Made by a program: the position numbers and the translations under genes
In this document: piece by piece, positions 37,212 to 50,440 of the stretch
Position numbering within the stretch: position 1 is the stretch's first letter
Layout: every line of letters starts with the position of its first letter
The notes under the pieces: generated by a model
Database searches by the model: none
The model's input: the letters and a program-made list of their open reading frames with translations, nothing else
Told to the model about the DNA's origin: nothing
Assembly (NCBI GenBank): GCA_023014335.1
Contig: JAECYW010000003.1
Coordinates: 3,348,001-3,412,000 of the forward strand
Direction of reading: 5' to 3'
From: Galerina marginata
Taxonomy: Eukaryota; Basidiomycota; Agaricomycetes; Agaricales; Galerinaceae
DNA length: 64,000 bases

Positions 37212-40096
37212 TCAGCGGGAGCGTGGATCAATCAAGGAGATTGTTCCGGCTTCAGCATGGAACTTGCCACCTTCAACAACTACAGTTGTGCCGGTGCCCA
37301 TTGTCCCAGTCGTGGTCTTATTACGGATGATACCAACAAATGGGCAAATAATCCAATTGTCGTTTCTCGCCCAGATGAAGTCGAGGTTCTCTACCGTCAC
37401 GTGGGTATCTTCAATGGAGAAGAAATCCTCATCGGCAACACTGCTGGCTTGAAAATCTCTGGCAGGTTGAACCAAAACTATACAATCTGCCTGCACGCCC
37501 TCGCACCCTTGGCCAACTGTCCACTCAACAGGCTGGGGAAAGACGTCTGCCCAAAGGTACAGCCCCCGCGACAACTTTCCAGAGGTCTGTGAGGTCAAAA
37601 TGTGATAGTAGTCCATAGCTTGAAAGAAGCGGCAGTTGATAGTTTTAACATGCGTTGCATTTGGAAATACAAGGGAGGGCGTTATCTCCTCTATTAGCGG
37701 CGCATTGAACATATTCGTTAGAAAATTGGCGGTTCGTGGCAGAAGATCCACGTGCCTCCGCCATTGGAAGATGAGGTCAGCCGTGGCGTCCCACAATCTC
37801 GGACCACCAACAATACGATGGCTTCGACCAAAGGTTTTGGCAACGGTCATGTAGGTGTCAAAGAGGGGATAGCAATGATATCGGGGGAATGTTTTAGTAA
37901 GAGAGTCAAAAGATTGTGGGTCGGAGGTGAGAAAGTCGTAAACAGAAGAATGTAGGAGAGCGAGGGAAGGTCGTCCTGAAGCACTTTCTGTTCTGGATAT
38001 GAGGTGACCGCAGCGTGAAATCAATGTCGAAACATCATTGATGATTCCCACTGGCATCCAATGATCGTTCATTTCATCGACATTGATTAATTCATGGAGG
38101 TGACCGACTTCGATAGACTCAAAACATACCAACAAACGGAGGACACGTTGAAGGCGATCCTTGTGCAGGCGTTTGTCTATCTGATGAAGGCACCGTATAA
38201 AGGTTTCTTCAAGTCCTTTTGGCAGGTTCTGGAGGGTATCACGGATATCCTTGTCTGTGTCGCACTCTAGGATATTTTCAACTTGAAAAAATACCCAAAG
38301 AAACCTACACAATGAACCGAAATCAGTAAGATCGGCATCGAATATGGTAAATTTGTTAGCTTACATTCCATTCGCTTTTTCCACAAGAGTTTGAACGATT
38401 GTATAGATGAGCAAGTGATCCTGGATAAAAGACGGGTATCGTAGGAGATGGTCACCGAGGGTCCTGACAATGTAGTTTTCAATGTCGTTTTTGATGTCAC
38501 TCGGCTTGATATCCTGTTCCCAAAGTTCGGTGTAGGTTCGGAAACTGTGCCTAATGTCGTCCTCATCCCTGCTGGTGACAAAGACATGAACGGAAGATGG
38601 GAGTTGATAAAGGAGGGAAAGGATGCCTTTTCTATCGTAACATTCATCCAGTGCATCAATGACGATTGTCACTTCCTTACAATGGTTTGTAAGCTTGCTG
38701 ATGACATCTGGCAATGGTATTTCAGTTACTGCTCGAGTCGTCGAAAACTCAGCAAGAATTTCGTGGACGACAGGTGGTGCTTGTGACAAGAAAGGGTCGA
38801 ACGAGTGGAGGAGCTGTTCCAGAATGCTCCTGAGCAAGTGGTCCGCTCGAGTTTTTTCATCAAATTTATAATCGCAATAAAAGATCGAAGACACAGAGTG
38901 GGGGCGTTTGTGTAGCTTTAGGTCTTCAATCACAATGGACCTGGAACAAAAGTCAGAATTGTGACACAACATAAATGCTGAGATATCGCCAACGTTAAGA
39001 TTGTCTTTCCTGACCCAGCTATAAATAGTCAGCAAGGCGGGGGGAAATGGAGTCCATCGTGACCTACGTGGCCCATGGAGCCAAAAAAGCCGACGAGACT
39101 CGGTGCTCCGGGAGTCTCGCCATTCCTTATACTGAGGTTGCTCAAGAAGCCAAGCGCCGGAGCTCGGAAACACTTTGTCTTGGGACTGTTTGTGCTTCTC
39201 TCCGCACTCGAATCCGTCAAAACGCAAGAGGCGTTGGAGGCGATCCATGTCATTTCGTAATTTATCGAGGGCATGTTCTTCCCGGTCGCTGTGATTGGCC
39301 TCCCGATCGGCATGTTCAACTTCAGCGATAAGTATAAGATGCCGATGGCCCAGAGTTTTAACGACTTCCTCCAAGGTGCCCCAAAACCGAAAGGCCTGAA
39401 TGGCAATCATGGCCGAACCTAGGGTAAAGAAATGATGAATGCAGGTGTACAGACCCAAAAATAATGGGAACTTACTGCGTATGTTATTCTCAGGGTTTAT
39501 AAAGGTTTTCTTTATCGTCATAAAGACGTCGAGGATATCACCGTAGACATCTGCAAGTGTCTGATGGCGAATTTATTAATTATAACAGTCAGGAGAGAAT
39601 ATACATACCATCAAGACACGATACGATTTCTTGTATATCACTGTAGCGTAACTATGATAGAAATAGAGCCTTTGGCCCATTTTCTCAAGGATATCCATGA
39701 TTCGTTGGAAATACTTTGAGTATTCAGAGACTGTCTAGTTGCCACAATTGAAAGTCGAACAATGGCCGGCCAGATGCTCTGAGGTTCACGTACTCGTATG
39801 ATAAACCTGATCCCACCCCAAACAAGCGCTGCGATAGTTGGCTTCGAGGAAACAAAAGTATCGACTATGCTGAAAAATCCTCGGAACCGATCGATTAAGT
39901 TCGATAGTCGGGAGGTGTAAGAGTATAATTTTGTTTCCAGGTACCTATTCTCGTGGTCCTTGATTTCATTATACAGGCTATCAGGAGTCGCGCTATCAGG
40001 GAATGATCGCTTGTCTGATTTCCATCGATCCAAGTGAATTTGGAGAGCTTTGTCGAACGCCAGATTGACCTTTGGACCGCCGTTTGGTGAAGTCAT
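37212..40096 (-). CDS. NACHT-domain NLR-like protein 2 with DUF7708-like N-terminus
   Basis: Start MTSPNGGPKVNLAFDKAL (an in-frame ATG at 40204 would add 36 residues). The first about 150 residues (KALQIHLDRW ... TFVSSKPTIAALVWGGIRFI, then YFQRIMDILEKMGQRLYFY) match the pattern of the fungal DUF7708 helical domain found before NACHT modules. After a coiled helical linker comes WLHGP|PGSGKT, Walker A, reconstituted by removing an intron at about 39020-39068 that splits the second Pro codon. Then IFYCDYKFDEKTR, Walker B ITIVIDALDE, FVTSRDE, and GMFLWVFFQVENILECDTDKD followed by a helical bundle with LLHSSVYDFLTS. The C-terminus has no visible repeats. One splice around 38940 is uncertain. Likely an intracellular sensor; ligand unknown. 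Confidence 0.8.
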
Positions 40097-40424
40097 ATTC
40101 TGATCTGGAGGACGGTGAGCGGAATGCAAGGTCGGGAAGCGGGGGACAGTTTTCGCTTGATGTTCAGCGACTTGGACAAAACACAACGAACCTGATTGAC
40201 ACATTGTGGCTATCTTTAGGTCGTGAGGAACCTATGGTGAGGCCATAGTAGGCTTCGACAACAGAGAAAGATAGACCGATGGCAGTTTGTTAAGAGTGAA
40301 AGCTTACTTTATACCATAGCATGGCACAAGACAGCAACCGGATGAAGCCTCAATAGAGTGAACGAACAGGATTGTGGTTATATCTGTACACGAGGATTGT
40401 GATCGGGATTGGCCTTGGTCCTAC

Positions 40425-40665
40425 AGGTCTGGGTGGCAATAGGCTAGCAATGCTGTAGAACATTTCCCCGAGTCGTAGGTTAAACCACTCTTGGTGGTAT
40501 TGTGATATTTCATTAGAGTTTAGACGGGAGATGGGACACGAAGAGCCACCGGACGCCGACCTTGGTACGTCCTATGCCAAAATTCAAGATTTTTAACGCT
40601 GAAATAACTTCCACATTACTGGTGCAACAGGTGGCATTGGTGTCTTACAAGCGGTTTGTTCGTCT
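40425..40665 (+). pseudogene. Relic of CoA-transferase 3' part
   Basis: Matches about 35995-36250 of the CoA-transferase gene: GGTCTGG(A/G)TGGCA..., the ATGGGACACG block, the intron TAA(A/C)GCTGAAATAA, and ACTGG(G/T)GCA(G/A)CAGG(C/T)G after it. The frame is interrupted, so it is non-coding. Confidence 0.75.
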
Positions 40666-40985
40666 TGATGCCATCGTAAAACAACCGGGGTTTTCTGAGC
40701 GGTTTTTCGTGTTTTTCGAGCGACTTTTTTGGCGATAAAGTGACAGAAAAAAATGGTTAAAACTGGTATTATAAAACCTCGACCAGCTAGGAGCTTGTAG
40801 GTTTCATTGATGTGAGTGGAACAAGGTGGAAGTACCTGTGTGAGTGGACAAAGACAAGAGTCACTGGTCAGCGCGACGCGAGATATAGCATCACGTGCAT
40901 GAAGTAACATTAGGGCAGGTCCCACATATACCGACGTGTCAATGTCATGGCCACGATGAGCTCGCCATAATCTCTGTTATATACC

Positions 40986-43900
40986 ATGAAGTTGAAGGAA
41001 ATCCATAGGACATCAACATTTGCCTGGTCGCCGTCGGCGTCTCTTCCGCTGCTGGCCACGGGAACTGTGGCGGGCGCTCTCGACGAATCTTTCAGTAACG
41101 AAAGCCAGCTAGAAATTTGGGCTCCGGATTTCCTCGACAAGGAAGAGTTTGACCTGGGTCTGGAGGGCGCACACCCGGCGAAGGGGCATGTAAAAGATAC
41201 TGCTAGGTCAGAGGGCTGTTATTGGGCTTGAGCTGGCGGCTGTGTGCTGAAATCCTGGTTGCATGTAGATTCAATCGCTTGGCATGGGGTCATGTCGATG
41301 CAAGCCGCCCTCACGGCGTCATTGCTGCTGGTTTAGAGAACGGCGAGCTGGCGCTGTGGGATCCGGCCAAAATACTCGCGGGAGCAGGGTCTGTTTTGTC
41401 CATGCACAATCCTCGTCTACTCAGCTTCTTGACATATCTTTTATCCGCAGTGCTTCCGAATCTTTAATTTTGCGTAATACGACACATACTGGCCCAGTTC
41501 GTGGACTGGACTTTAATCCTCTGCAAAATAATCTCCTTGCCTCTGGTGGGATAGGTGGCGAGGTAACTACTCTCCGTTCTTTTACCAACAGCCTAATCCC
41601 TAACAAGACGTCACAATAATAGGTGTACATCTGGGATCTGAAAGACCCCAGCAAACCATATTCTCCTACCCCAGGACAGAGGAGCGGGAAACTTGACGAA
41701 ATCACTTCTGTGGCATGGAATCAGCAGGTGCAATACGTACTTGCTGGCGCGAGCAGTACGGGGTACACGGTGGTTTGGGATTTAAGAGGAAAGCGAGAAG
41801 TCGTCGCGTTAGCTTATGGTGGCGGTGCTGGTACTTTAGCTGGATTGAGTGGACCAGGCACTGGGATGGCTGTTGGAGGCAGAAGGGGAATGAGTGATAT
41901 TGCTTGGCATCCTGACAACGTACGTCATGTCCTATTTTTTTTCTTTGCATGTCTGGAGCTGACTTTGGGGCGTAAATGCAGGCTACGAGAGTTGTCACAG
42001 CCTCTGAAGATGATTCTTCACCCATTATTATGGTCTGGGATTTGAGAAACGCTCGTGCGCCCGAGAAGGTGTGTCTATTTCTAACCTGGTGTTCTTATCA
42101 CTTTTCTAAGTTAGATTCCTTATTGCAGATCCTCACAGGCCACGAGAAAGGCGTTCTTTCACTTTCGTGGTGTAAACATGATGCAGATCTCCTTCTCTCT
42201 TGTGGTAAAGACAACCGAGCTCTCTGCTGGAACCCTCAGACATCTGAGGTCATTGGAGAGGTATGTCATATCAAGGCTAAATCCTATATTTTTTAATTCA
42301 CGAATGGTGCTAGCTTCCTTCTGCTGACAACTGGGCCTTCCAAGTCGACTGGTGCCCCCGCAACCCCGACATGCTCGCCACCGCCTTCTTCGACGGCACC
42401 ATCGGCATCCACACCATCCAATCGACAAACGAGTCTACAGCCGACCCGAAGGCAGCTGCACCTCGCGCGGACGGCGCCGACATCTTCGATGCCCCCGGAT
42501 TTTCTCGCTCATCTCATCAGGGAACCCTCTCTCTCAAACAACCGCCCAAATGGCTGCGCCGTCCCGTGTCTTCTTCTTTCGGATTCGGCGGGCAAACTCG
42601 TCTCAGTGTCGAACCTGCCTTCTGCCCAGGGCAAAGCGCAGAGTAGCGTTGTGCACCTCCGAAAGGTCGTCACCGAGCAAGATTTAGTAGATCGTGCAAC
42701 GAAGTTACAGAGCGCGATCGAGGGTGATGGCTTGCAGGCCTTTGCCGAGGAGAAGACCGAGTCTGCGGCCGCTGCTGTGGGAGGAGAGGGCTGGAAGGCT
42801 TTGTTGAGCCTGTTCAAGGCGAATTCGCGGAAACGAGCTAGGTGACACTGCTCGGCTTTTCCAAGGCTGAGATCGCAGCCCGGGTCGCTGAAGCAGTCGA
42901 GAACCTCAAAACCGGCCGCTGATATCAAATCACCATTCGAAGATGACTCAGGTTCCTCCACGACAAGCCTCATGAGTCCGTTGTCTCCTTTGCAGAGCCT
43001 GAGAGCCAGGAGGTTCCTTCCGACCCAAGTGATGCAGGCGACGATTCAGGTCCGGTGATTCCATCGGACGAACAGACCCCAGTCTGAAGTCAGCGCAGGC
43101 ATCCCGTCCGACACTGCCAGTGGTGCCCACCAAGAGGACGAAGAATCCGCGACCACCTGCGCCCAGCCTGTTCGGCGACGACGTCCCAGGCACCCCGCAG
43201 CACGATTTCTTCAACACCGTCGGCGTCGCTCAGGATGACGGCGAGTCGCATCCTGTTCTTGTTCCGCATACGAACTATGGTCTCGACTCCTCCGTCGCTG
43301 CGACAATTGGATCTGGCCCCTCCTCTGTTACATCAGAAATCACGAAGACCAATGGTTTCAGGATCTATCCTTCGGACGAGTCGGATATTGATCGACTAGT
43401 CACCAAGGCATTGGTGTTGGGCGACTTCGAGTCGGCTGTTTCGCTGTGCCTGTCGTCCGACCGGTACGCAGACGCGATCTTGTTAGCAGTCCGTGGCGGC
43501 CCCGAGCTCCTCCAGCGCACCCAGAAGGCATATTTCGAGAGACGGACAACGACGCTGCCGTACCTCCGCCTTTTGCAATCCATCGTCTCCAAGGACCTCG
43601 GCGACATCGTGCAGAACGCAGGACCTACAAGAATGGCGCGAGATCTTCGTCGTCATCTGTACCTTCGCAACGCAGGAAGAGTTCTCTACGCTGGCGGAGC
43701 AGCTGGGCAGCCGGCTTGATTACCAGTTCACCATCGCGCAAGGCTCAGACGATCCGGAGGCGGAGAAGGAGGCGTATGCCTACCGGAAGAACGCGACGTT
43801 GACGTACCTCGCTTCGGCGCGCCTTGAGAGGCTCATCAGCATCTGGGCGGACGAGCTGGTGCAGGAGGAGCAGGCGTTGGTGGCTGACCAGGACAGTGAA

Positions 43901-45966
43901 AGCAGCTCATACTATTCTGCCCATGCCCATGCCCTGCAAACATTCATCGAGAAGGTTACGGTCTTTCGTGCGGCGACGACATATAAGGACCAGGCGTTGG
44001 GGAAGACGACGGGGGCGGAGCCGGCCCAGGCGTACAAGCTTGCAGCATTATACGACAGGTACTTTGAATATGCGGAGCTTCTGTGCTCGCAGGGGCTGGT
44101 GAAAGAGGCAGTTAAGTTCCTCAAGCTGACTCCGAGTGGGTATAAGGGCTCCACACCAGGTGCAGACCTCGAGTCTGAGCGGAAGAGGCTGATCGAGGCG
44201 ACCACGGCTGGGCCGGTTGCCAGCACGTCCACCTCAGCTGCCCCTGCTCCTAGCACTACGGCAAGGGCTGCAGCGCCTGCTGGAGTACCTTCATCGACGT
44301 CAACCAGAAACGCATACGGAGGGTATACTGGGTATGCGGCTGCCCCTGGGCAGTCTGCTGTGGCTTCTCAGCAGCAGCAGGTGCCTTCTGCATATGCTCC
44401 TGCTGCGGGCACCACCAACCAGTACGCTCCGTCTGGAGCGGTGCAACAGCAGCAGCAGCAGGCACCTTCTTTCCAACAGCAGTCGTATGGGCATACCACG
44501 CAGCCCAACTACACAAGCCAGTATGGCCAAGCTTCTTTGACGCAGCCGCCACATCTCAGACCACAGCAGCCACCTGCCCCCGTCTCGATCCCACCCCCAC
44601 CACGAGCCGCCAACTGGGACTCCAAATTCTACTCTTCCACTACCTCCTAAACGAGACAACGGAGGTTGGAACGATGCTCCAGCAGTGCTCGCCACCAACC
44701 GTGTACCAGCTGCGTTAAACCTGAACAAGCCTTCTGCGATCATGACCCCCTTCCCCAATGCCACGCCATCGCCTGCATTCTCGCCACAAGGATCGCCTTA
44801 CATCGCCCAGGGATCGGCGACTCTGCCACCCCCACCTCGTCCGGGAAGTGTGAACCGCGGACCCGCTCCTCCACCTCAAGGCCAGCGAATGCATCCCGGC
44901 CCACCGTCGGCAGGTGTCTTCCCGCCGGGCAGGCCTCCTTCGGTCGGGGGGGCAGGCGCCCACCATGCCGCGCCACTGCTTCCTCCGTCGAGGTTGATGT
45001 CGCCACCTCAGCATCCGACGGGTTTACCACCCCCGCCTCAGCGACAGCCAACGCCGAGTCAGTACGCCCCACCGCCTTCGAGGGGGCCGGTGGCAGGCCA
45101 GACCCCCCCTCCTGGACCTGGGCAGTTCGGTCGCCCGGCTCCTCCTCCCCAAGGGCAGCCTCAAGCGCCTAACCCATACGCTCGTGCTACTTCGCCACCG
45201 GGTCCTCCGGGTCCTTATGGTCCTGGACCCACGCAGTCGATGGCTGCCCCGCCACCGCCAGGTCCTTACGGTCCTCCTCAGGGTATGCAACAGCAGTCCC
45301 GGTCCATCACAGCAGCAGCATCAACAGCATCAACAGCAAGGACCACCACCCCCTCAACATGCTGGAGGTCCGCCACCACCGGGGCCTGGGGGACCACCAA
45401 GGGCGCCTGCTCCACCTGCTCGTGCTCAGCCTGCTCCACCAAAATTCCGTACGTTATTTCTTCTCTGAATGTAGAATGTAACGCCCTGACAAATTGACTT
45501 TCCCAGCTGTCGGTGATAGAAGCCATATTCCGGATTATGCTCAACCAGCCTTCGTCAGCATTACGGAACACCTGAACAGGATGAAGCAGACCACTCCTGT
45601 GAGACTCGTGCCATCCATTTAATTTTACGAGACTGACTCATTCTATCCGGCAATAGCCCAACCAAAAACGACTTGTTGACGATCTGGAACGAAGAATTAG
45701 CCCCCTGTTTGACTGCTCTGAATTGCGAGACCCTGTCCAGGCCTGTCGTCGACCAGCTTGTCGTATTGACCAGGGGTGAGTGTTCACATCATTTCCTCAA
45801 ATTCATATACGTGCAACTAATACACTATTTCCGAACAGCCATGGACGCTCATGATCGACCAGCTGCTCTCTCCATTCACGTCGAGTTGTTGACCCGCGGA
45901 TCCCAGACAGACGACATTGGATTATGGATGTCGGGCATCAAGCAACTAATTATGAGATTACAGTAA
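40986..45966 (+). CDS. SEC31: SEC31, outer COPII coat subunit (frame broken by one-base indels)
   Basis: SEC31 with SEC13 forms the outer cage of COPII vesicles leaving the ER. The WD40 propeller is intact over exons 40986-41206, 41269-41388, 41451-41562, 41623-41919, 41982-42068, 42129-42260 and 42314 on ([68 protein letters not shown]). Then the alpha-solenoid ([47 protein letters not shown]), a Pro/Gln-rich linker and the C-terminal helical domain ([35 protein letters not shown]). From 42590 to 45715 the reading moves between frames about eleven times without loss of residue similarity. It is either a sequence error cluster or a recent pseudogene. Confidence 0.85.
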
Positions 45967-46238
45967 ACGGCACGATGTGGATGGTCCTCTTAGAATCTTT
46001 ACGCTCATGATACGAATGACATTCGGGTTTTTCTACTCCTGCATAACAAACTACCTTTGAACCTATTTGGATTTCGAGCTATCTTCTGCGCGTCATGATC
46101 AAATTCTTTCTGAATTTGAACTGAGCTCATGCTGCGCCAAAAAGTTACCGCAAATATGTATTGTCCATTTGACGAATCAATTGGCGTTTACGACAGGTAA
46201 CCAAACTACTGGCATAATTACATTTGGTTCAGAAATTT

Positions 46239-47884
46239 TCAAATTTCTAGGTACTTAGGAGAGAAGTCGAGAACTTCTGGATTTCCGCTGCCGCAAATAT
46301 ACTCATGTATCATCAGTGACGTAGCCAGGACTATAGGTGTGCCAACTGACTTTCAAGCCAACAAAGCGCAACTCTAACGAGCGGAAATCACCATTGCTTG
46401 CACTCATGTATCGGTTAATGGTCGAGAACTTGAATGGGTACGCCAAGTGTCTTTCTTGAGGAGAGAAAGTTAAGAACGGGCTCCACTTCATGTCGACCAT
46501 CGAGCCGGAGATGTTCGAGGGCAGGGAGGAGGACACTCCCGCCGTCTGTAGGAAGGAGCTGCAGACTCCTCGCTATGATATATAGTTTATTGACCGACGT
46601 TAACTTCGGTAACACTGTGCGCGTTATGGTCGTATTGGTGGGCACCAAGGCACCTTCTCTGGTATTGAGATTGAACGTTGTGCAACGCTCAAGCGAGATT
46701 GAAGTGATAAGGTCGAGGAACATGGTCATGTCTGTTTCATATTTAAAATTGAAGTTGAAGGTGAACTCGGTGTCGGAACCAACCGACAAAGAAAGTAAGA
46801 TATAGTGTTTATCCGCATCAATCTCGAGGTAGGTTGGTAACTCTTCCTGAAATATGTGATGGAGGTATGAGGCCAGGACGCGTTGGACAGGAAGAAGATT
46901 TGCCTGGACGAGAGATCGGAGTCTCAGGCATTCTAGCAAAATGCCGAGTCTAGTGGGCAGTACGAGGTGTTCCAGGACTTCAAGATATTTTCCCAACGCT
47001 TTGCCCATATAGACTTCGAGTTCCTTGAGTTTTGGTAGCCCTACTCGAGGAAAGGTCTTTCTTTCAATCACCGAAAGTTCAACTGCATTTCCCTCCTCCA
47101 GTTCCCTGATGCTGAGATCTTCGAGCAACGGTATGCCGGTCAAGGCGGTGAGAAGTTGATGAGCAGTCCAGTGGCAGGTCAGACGGAGTACACGGAGGTT
47201 CAATAGCAATGCGCTCTGGGGATGGATTCGGAAATACTCGGCTGAAAATGTGCTCAATAAAGGCGCCTGCTCCGCGAAAAGTCGATGTATCCCTGACAAA
47301 AACTCGTTAGAAGGGCCTAGATCGATTGAGAAGGACTCTAAACGAGGAGCTGATTTTTGGAAGGCTTTACGCATGGCTTTAATTAGACGCCAACGACCTG
47401 CGGTGCGCTCGAATGCGTTAAACGTGATATCCAGTTTTCGCGTTCTGGGCCAATGCTTGTTCAGAAGCAATGCGAGAAATTGTTGCAGCACTTCGGATTC
47501 GCGGCCATCTGTAAGAATGTAGCCCTGAATGTCGAGCAGTGATTGCCCGGTCCTGCGTAGAACCTCGTTTCTCCAACGGGGATGACTATGAGAGAGGCTC
47601 ATTAACTCGATACTCATTCCCCATAACGATGTCGAAGCAAGAACTAATCCTCGCCATGACGCACATACATGCGACACATGGCGCAGGTCATGCAGGCCGG
47701 ATGGCGCAGAAAAGTATCTGGTAGCCATCTTTGGCGGCTGAGCAACTGAAGTAAAATGTGTGCCAGAGAATATCTTGAGGCAATCGAGACATTGCCGCTG
47801 GAGATGTCATCAGTAGTGGCTAAAAACATCCGTTAAATAGAACGAAAGCATTGAGTGTTTTAAAATGCTTACCCCCTCTGACAT
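46239..47884 (-). pseudogene. F-box protein, cluster copy 1 (frameshifted)
   Basis: First exon 47884-47873 (MSEG), second exon from 47819. The F-box reads SRLPQDILWHTFYF, then the frame shifts by one base near 47755. A 437-codon open frame follows (ASWRGLVLASTSLWGM, WRNEVLRRTGQSLLDIQG, leucine-rich solenoid) to 46415. Another one-base shift near there and a third near 46315 are needed to reach the C-terminal EYICGSGNPEVL. F-box proteins are usually SCF ubiquitin-ligase substrate adaptors. All three shifts look like inserted bases. Confidence 0.75.
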
Positions 47885-48143
47885 CTCTGACGAGTCACGG
47901 TCAAGTTATGGTGTTGGATGAGGTGCAGTGAAAGTCAGTACAACGCCGTTCTGAAAAACATTAGATCGAACGAAGGTGTCACGAGGCTGCCGCGTTTCAA
48001 CCGTGGGGACACTTCCTTAGGCTTTAGAGGTATGTATGACTACAATTTTGAATAATTCTTGACAGTTTCAAAGCATTTTCATTTTAGGAAGATAGTGACT
48101 AGCGCATAGCTGAAATATACTATCGTTCGGACTATAGCTACGA

Positions 48144-49759
48144 CTATACGGCGCAGAGAATATCGGGATTCCCGCTTCCACAGATATACTCATGTACATC
48201 ATACCAACTACGAACATGCCAAATGACTTTCAAGCCGTCAAACCGTTCCAAAAGGCGGAAATCACCCAAACCTTTGGCACGGAGGGAACAAAATTTGAGA
48301 AGTTGAATGGGCACACCCAGTGCATTTCGTTTAGTGAGAAAATCAAGAAGGAAAGGTGCTTCAAAGTATCCATTGAGGAATAGAGCCTTGAGTAAAGGAA
48401 AGAGGGTTGTCCCTTCCACTGGTGAAAGGGACAGAAGAAGCTGCAAATTGTCGGTTGTGACACATAGTTCTTCAATTGAAGCCATGGATGATATGATGCT
48501 GGTTAAGGCTTTTTTAGCTGGTCCTAAAGCATAAGCTTCGATGTCTAGAAAGAGCTTGGTGGTATATTTGAAAGAAATGGACTTGACAGCTTCGAGAAAT
48601 GCGGACACGTCCGAACTTTCTTCCTTGAAATCAAGCGTGAAATCAAACTCGTAAGAATCCCTGGACAACACCACTGTGATCCATTGTTCATTCTGGATGG
48701 CACGGAGGGAGTACGGAAATTTCCCCTCGAAAGAATTTCGAAGATATGAGCAGAAAATGCGTTGAATAGCCATGAGATTCACTTGAGTGAAGGCGGATGT
48801 GCCACTCCATAATTGAAAGCCAAGGTCTGGTGCCGGTACAAGGTGCTCCAAGACCGTGAGGTGTTTCTCCAACGCCAGGCCCGATTCCACCTTGAGCCTC
48901 TTGAGCCGCGGCAGTGTTACCCGTGGCAAGCTACCTCTTCCGACTGCACGTAAGTCAATATCTTCTTCATCCTCATCCTCCCTCCCCGCCTCTACAACCC
49001 CTAAAGTTTCGAGCAGTGGCACATTAGCTAGTGTACCAAGGAGAGCACGAGCGGTCCAATGACAAGCGAGATCGAGGACGCGGAGGTTCGAAAACCATAG
49101 CTGTTGCGGATGGAATCGAATGAAGTCCGGGCATATAAATTTTCGCAGGATTGGGGCCTGGTTTGCAAATAATTGAAACGTCGCTGGTGAATACTCTATT
49201 GCAGACACATCCAAGATCACTGAGAAGCATTCTAAATGGGGTGCTGGCTTCTGGAATGCGCTATTCATGGCCGGCGTCATTATCTCATAGCCTCGTACCT
49301 TGAATCCGTCCAGAGACAGATTCAGTGTTCGTATTCTAGGCCAATAATCATCCAGGAGTAACGTGAGAAGTCGTTCGAACTCATCAGAGTCACGGTCATC
49401 GATTCCGCAAGTTCCCTGGATGTCAAGCAGTGACTGCCCAGTCCTGCGTAACACCTCGTCCCTCCAGGAGCACGTCTCTTGCAGAAGCAGTTCTAATTCG
49501 ACAGCCATCCCCCATAATGAAGAAGAGGCAAGAACCAATCGTCGCCAGGATGCACAAACCTGCGAAAAATAACGCAGGTCTATTAGGGAAGTTTTAGAAC
49601 GGTATGCCCCTGGGTCCTGAGCGACGAAATAAAAGGTGTGCCAGAGGATATCTTGGGAAACGCGAGAGATCATGGACGACATTGACCGCTGTAAGGGTAT
49701 GTTAAAATAAAAGGAAACAGTAGTTGGATGTATATTGAATTACATACATTATCCGACAT
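48144..49759 (-). CDS. F-box protein, cluster copy 2
   Basis: Exon 49759-49748 (MSDN) and exon 49688-48144 give 518 residues. F-box near residues 10-50: SRVSQDILWHTFYFVAQ ... DLRYFSQVCASWRRLVL ASSSLWGMAVE. Next comes WRDEVLRRTGQSLLDIQG and a leucine-rich region (FSNLRVLDLACHWTARALL, VTLPRLKRLKV, LEHLVPAP). The end is DVHEYICGSGNPDILCAV. A probable SCF adaptor with a variable solenoid; the target is unknown. Open reading frame throughout. Confidence 0.85.
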
Positions 49760-49789
49760 TCTTCATAAAATAGATCAGTTTTAAGAGAC

Positions 49790-50440
49790 TAGAAAAAATC
49801 AAGCGTTCTGTAAAACAGCGCGCGGAGCTGCCTCGGGGCAGCCACACAAGTTACGCCTTCAAACTTGACAGTTTGAACGGCCGTCGGAGGACCCTTTGAG
49901 GTATTAGAGTATAGAAACAGATGGTGGGGATAGCTAAACGAAATTCCTTGCGGAGGAAACTGTTGCCAAAGATTCGACACTGGGTCGATTAATGCAGATG
50001 CCGACACGACCAAATGGCGCGCACGTCTCGTGGACAGGAAACAGGACCGTGTTGTTGTGGTGAAGGCTAGCGTCGTGTCCTTGTAACAGCTCCCAGCCAC
50101 TCAAAGTATTGAGTAGAGTTGTGAAAGAAACTTGAGGCGTCCAGGAAAATATCCTGACTCGGAACAGTCAAATTTAATCTCCGACCGTTCTGCATCGCGC
50201 GGTTCGCTCTTTCGCCCAATAAATTTCTGATTTCCCTCTCCCCTCCGCCTCTAATAGAACACCGTCAATTGGGGACTAAGCATCCGCTCCAGCATTCTGC
50301 CGCTGTTGAGCCTATCACCGCCTTACTCCAGCACCCGGTGTTTAGGCCTGGTGCAACATAAATAATTCGTGAAACTGTAAGAGAGCTGACAGTGAAAGGT
50401 GAAATTGCAATCGGTGCTACAACCTAGACTCTATAGCTAT
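49790..50440. other. Intergenic region in F-box cluster
   Basis: No credible gene. The AT- and CT-rich part around 50160-50280 resembles the repeated spacer blocks at 52700-52950 and 55170-55400, consistent with a shared duplicated promoter unit. Confidence 0.45.

Noticed and set aside
44380..44500. CAG-rich tract as a microsatellite or repeat element
   Set aside because: It encodes the Gln-rich linker of SEC31 and is not an independent repeat.
49789..50100. 103-codon minus-strand open frame upstream of F-box copy 2
   Set aside because: No recognisable motif, no splice context, and not conserved in the neighbouring spacers.
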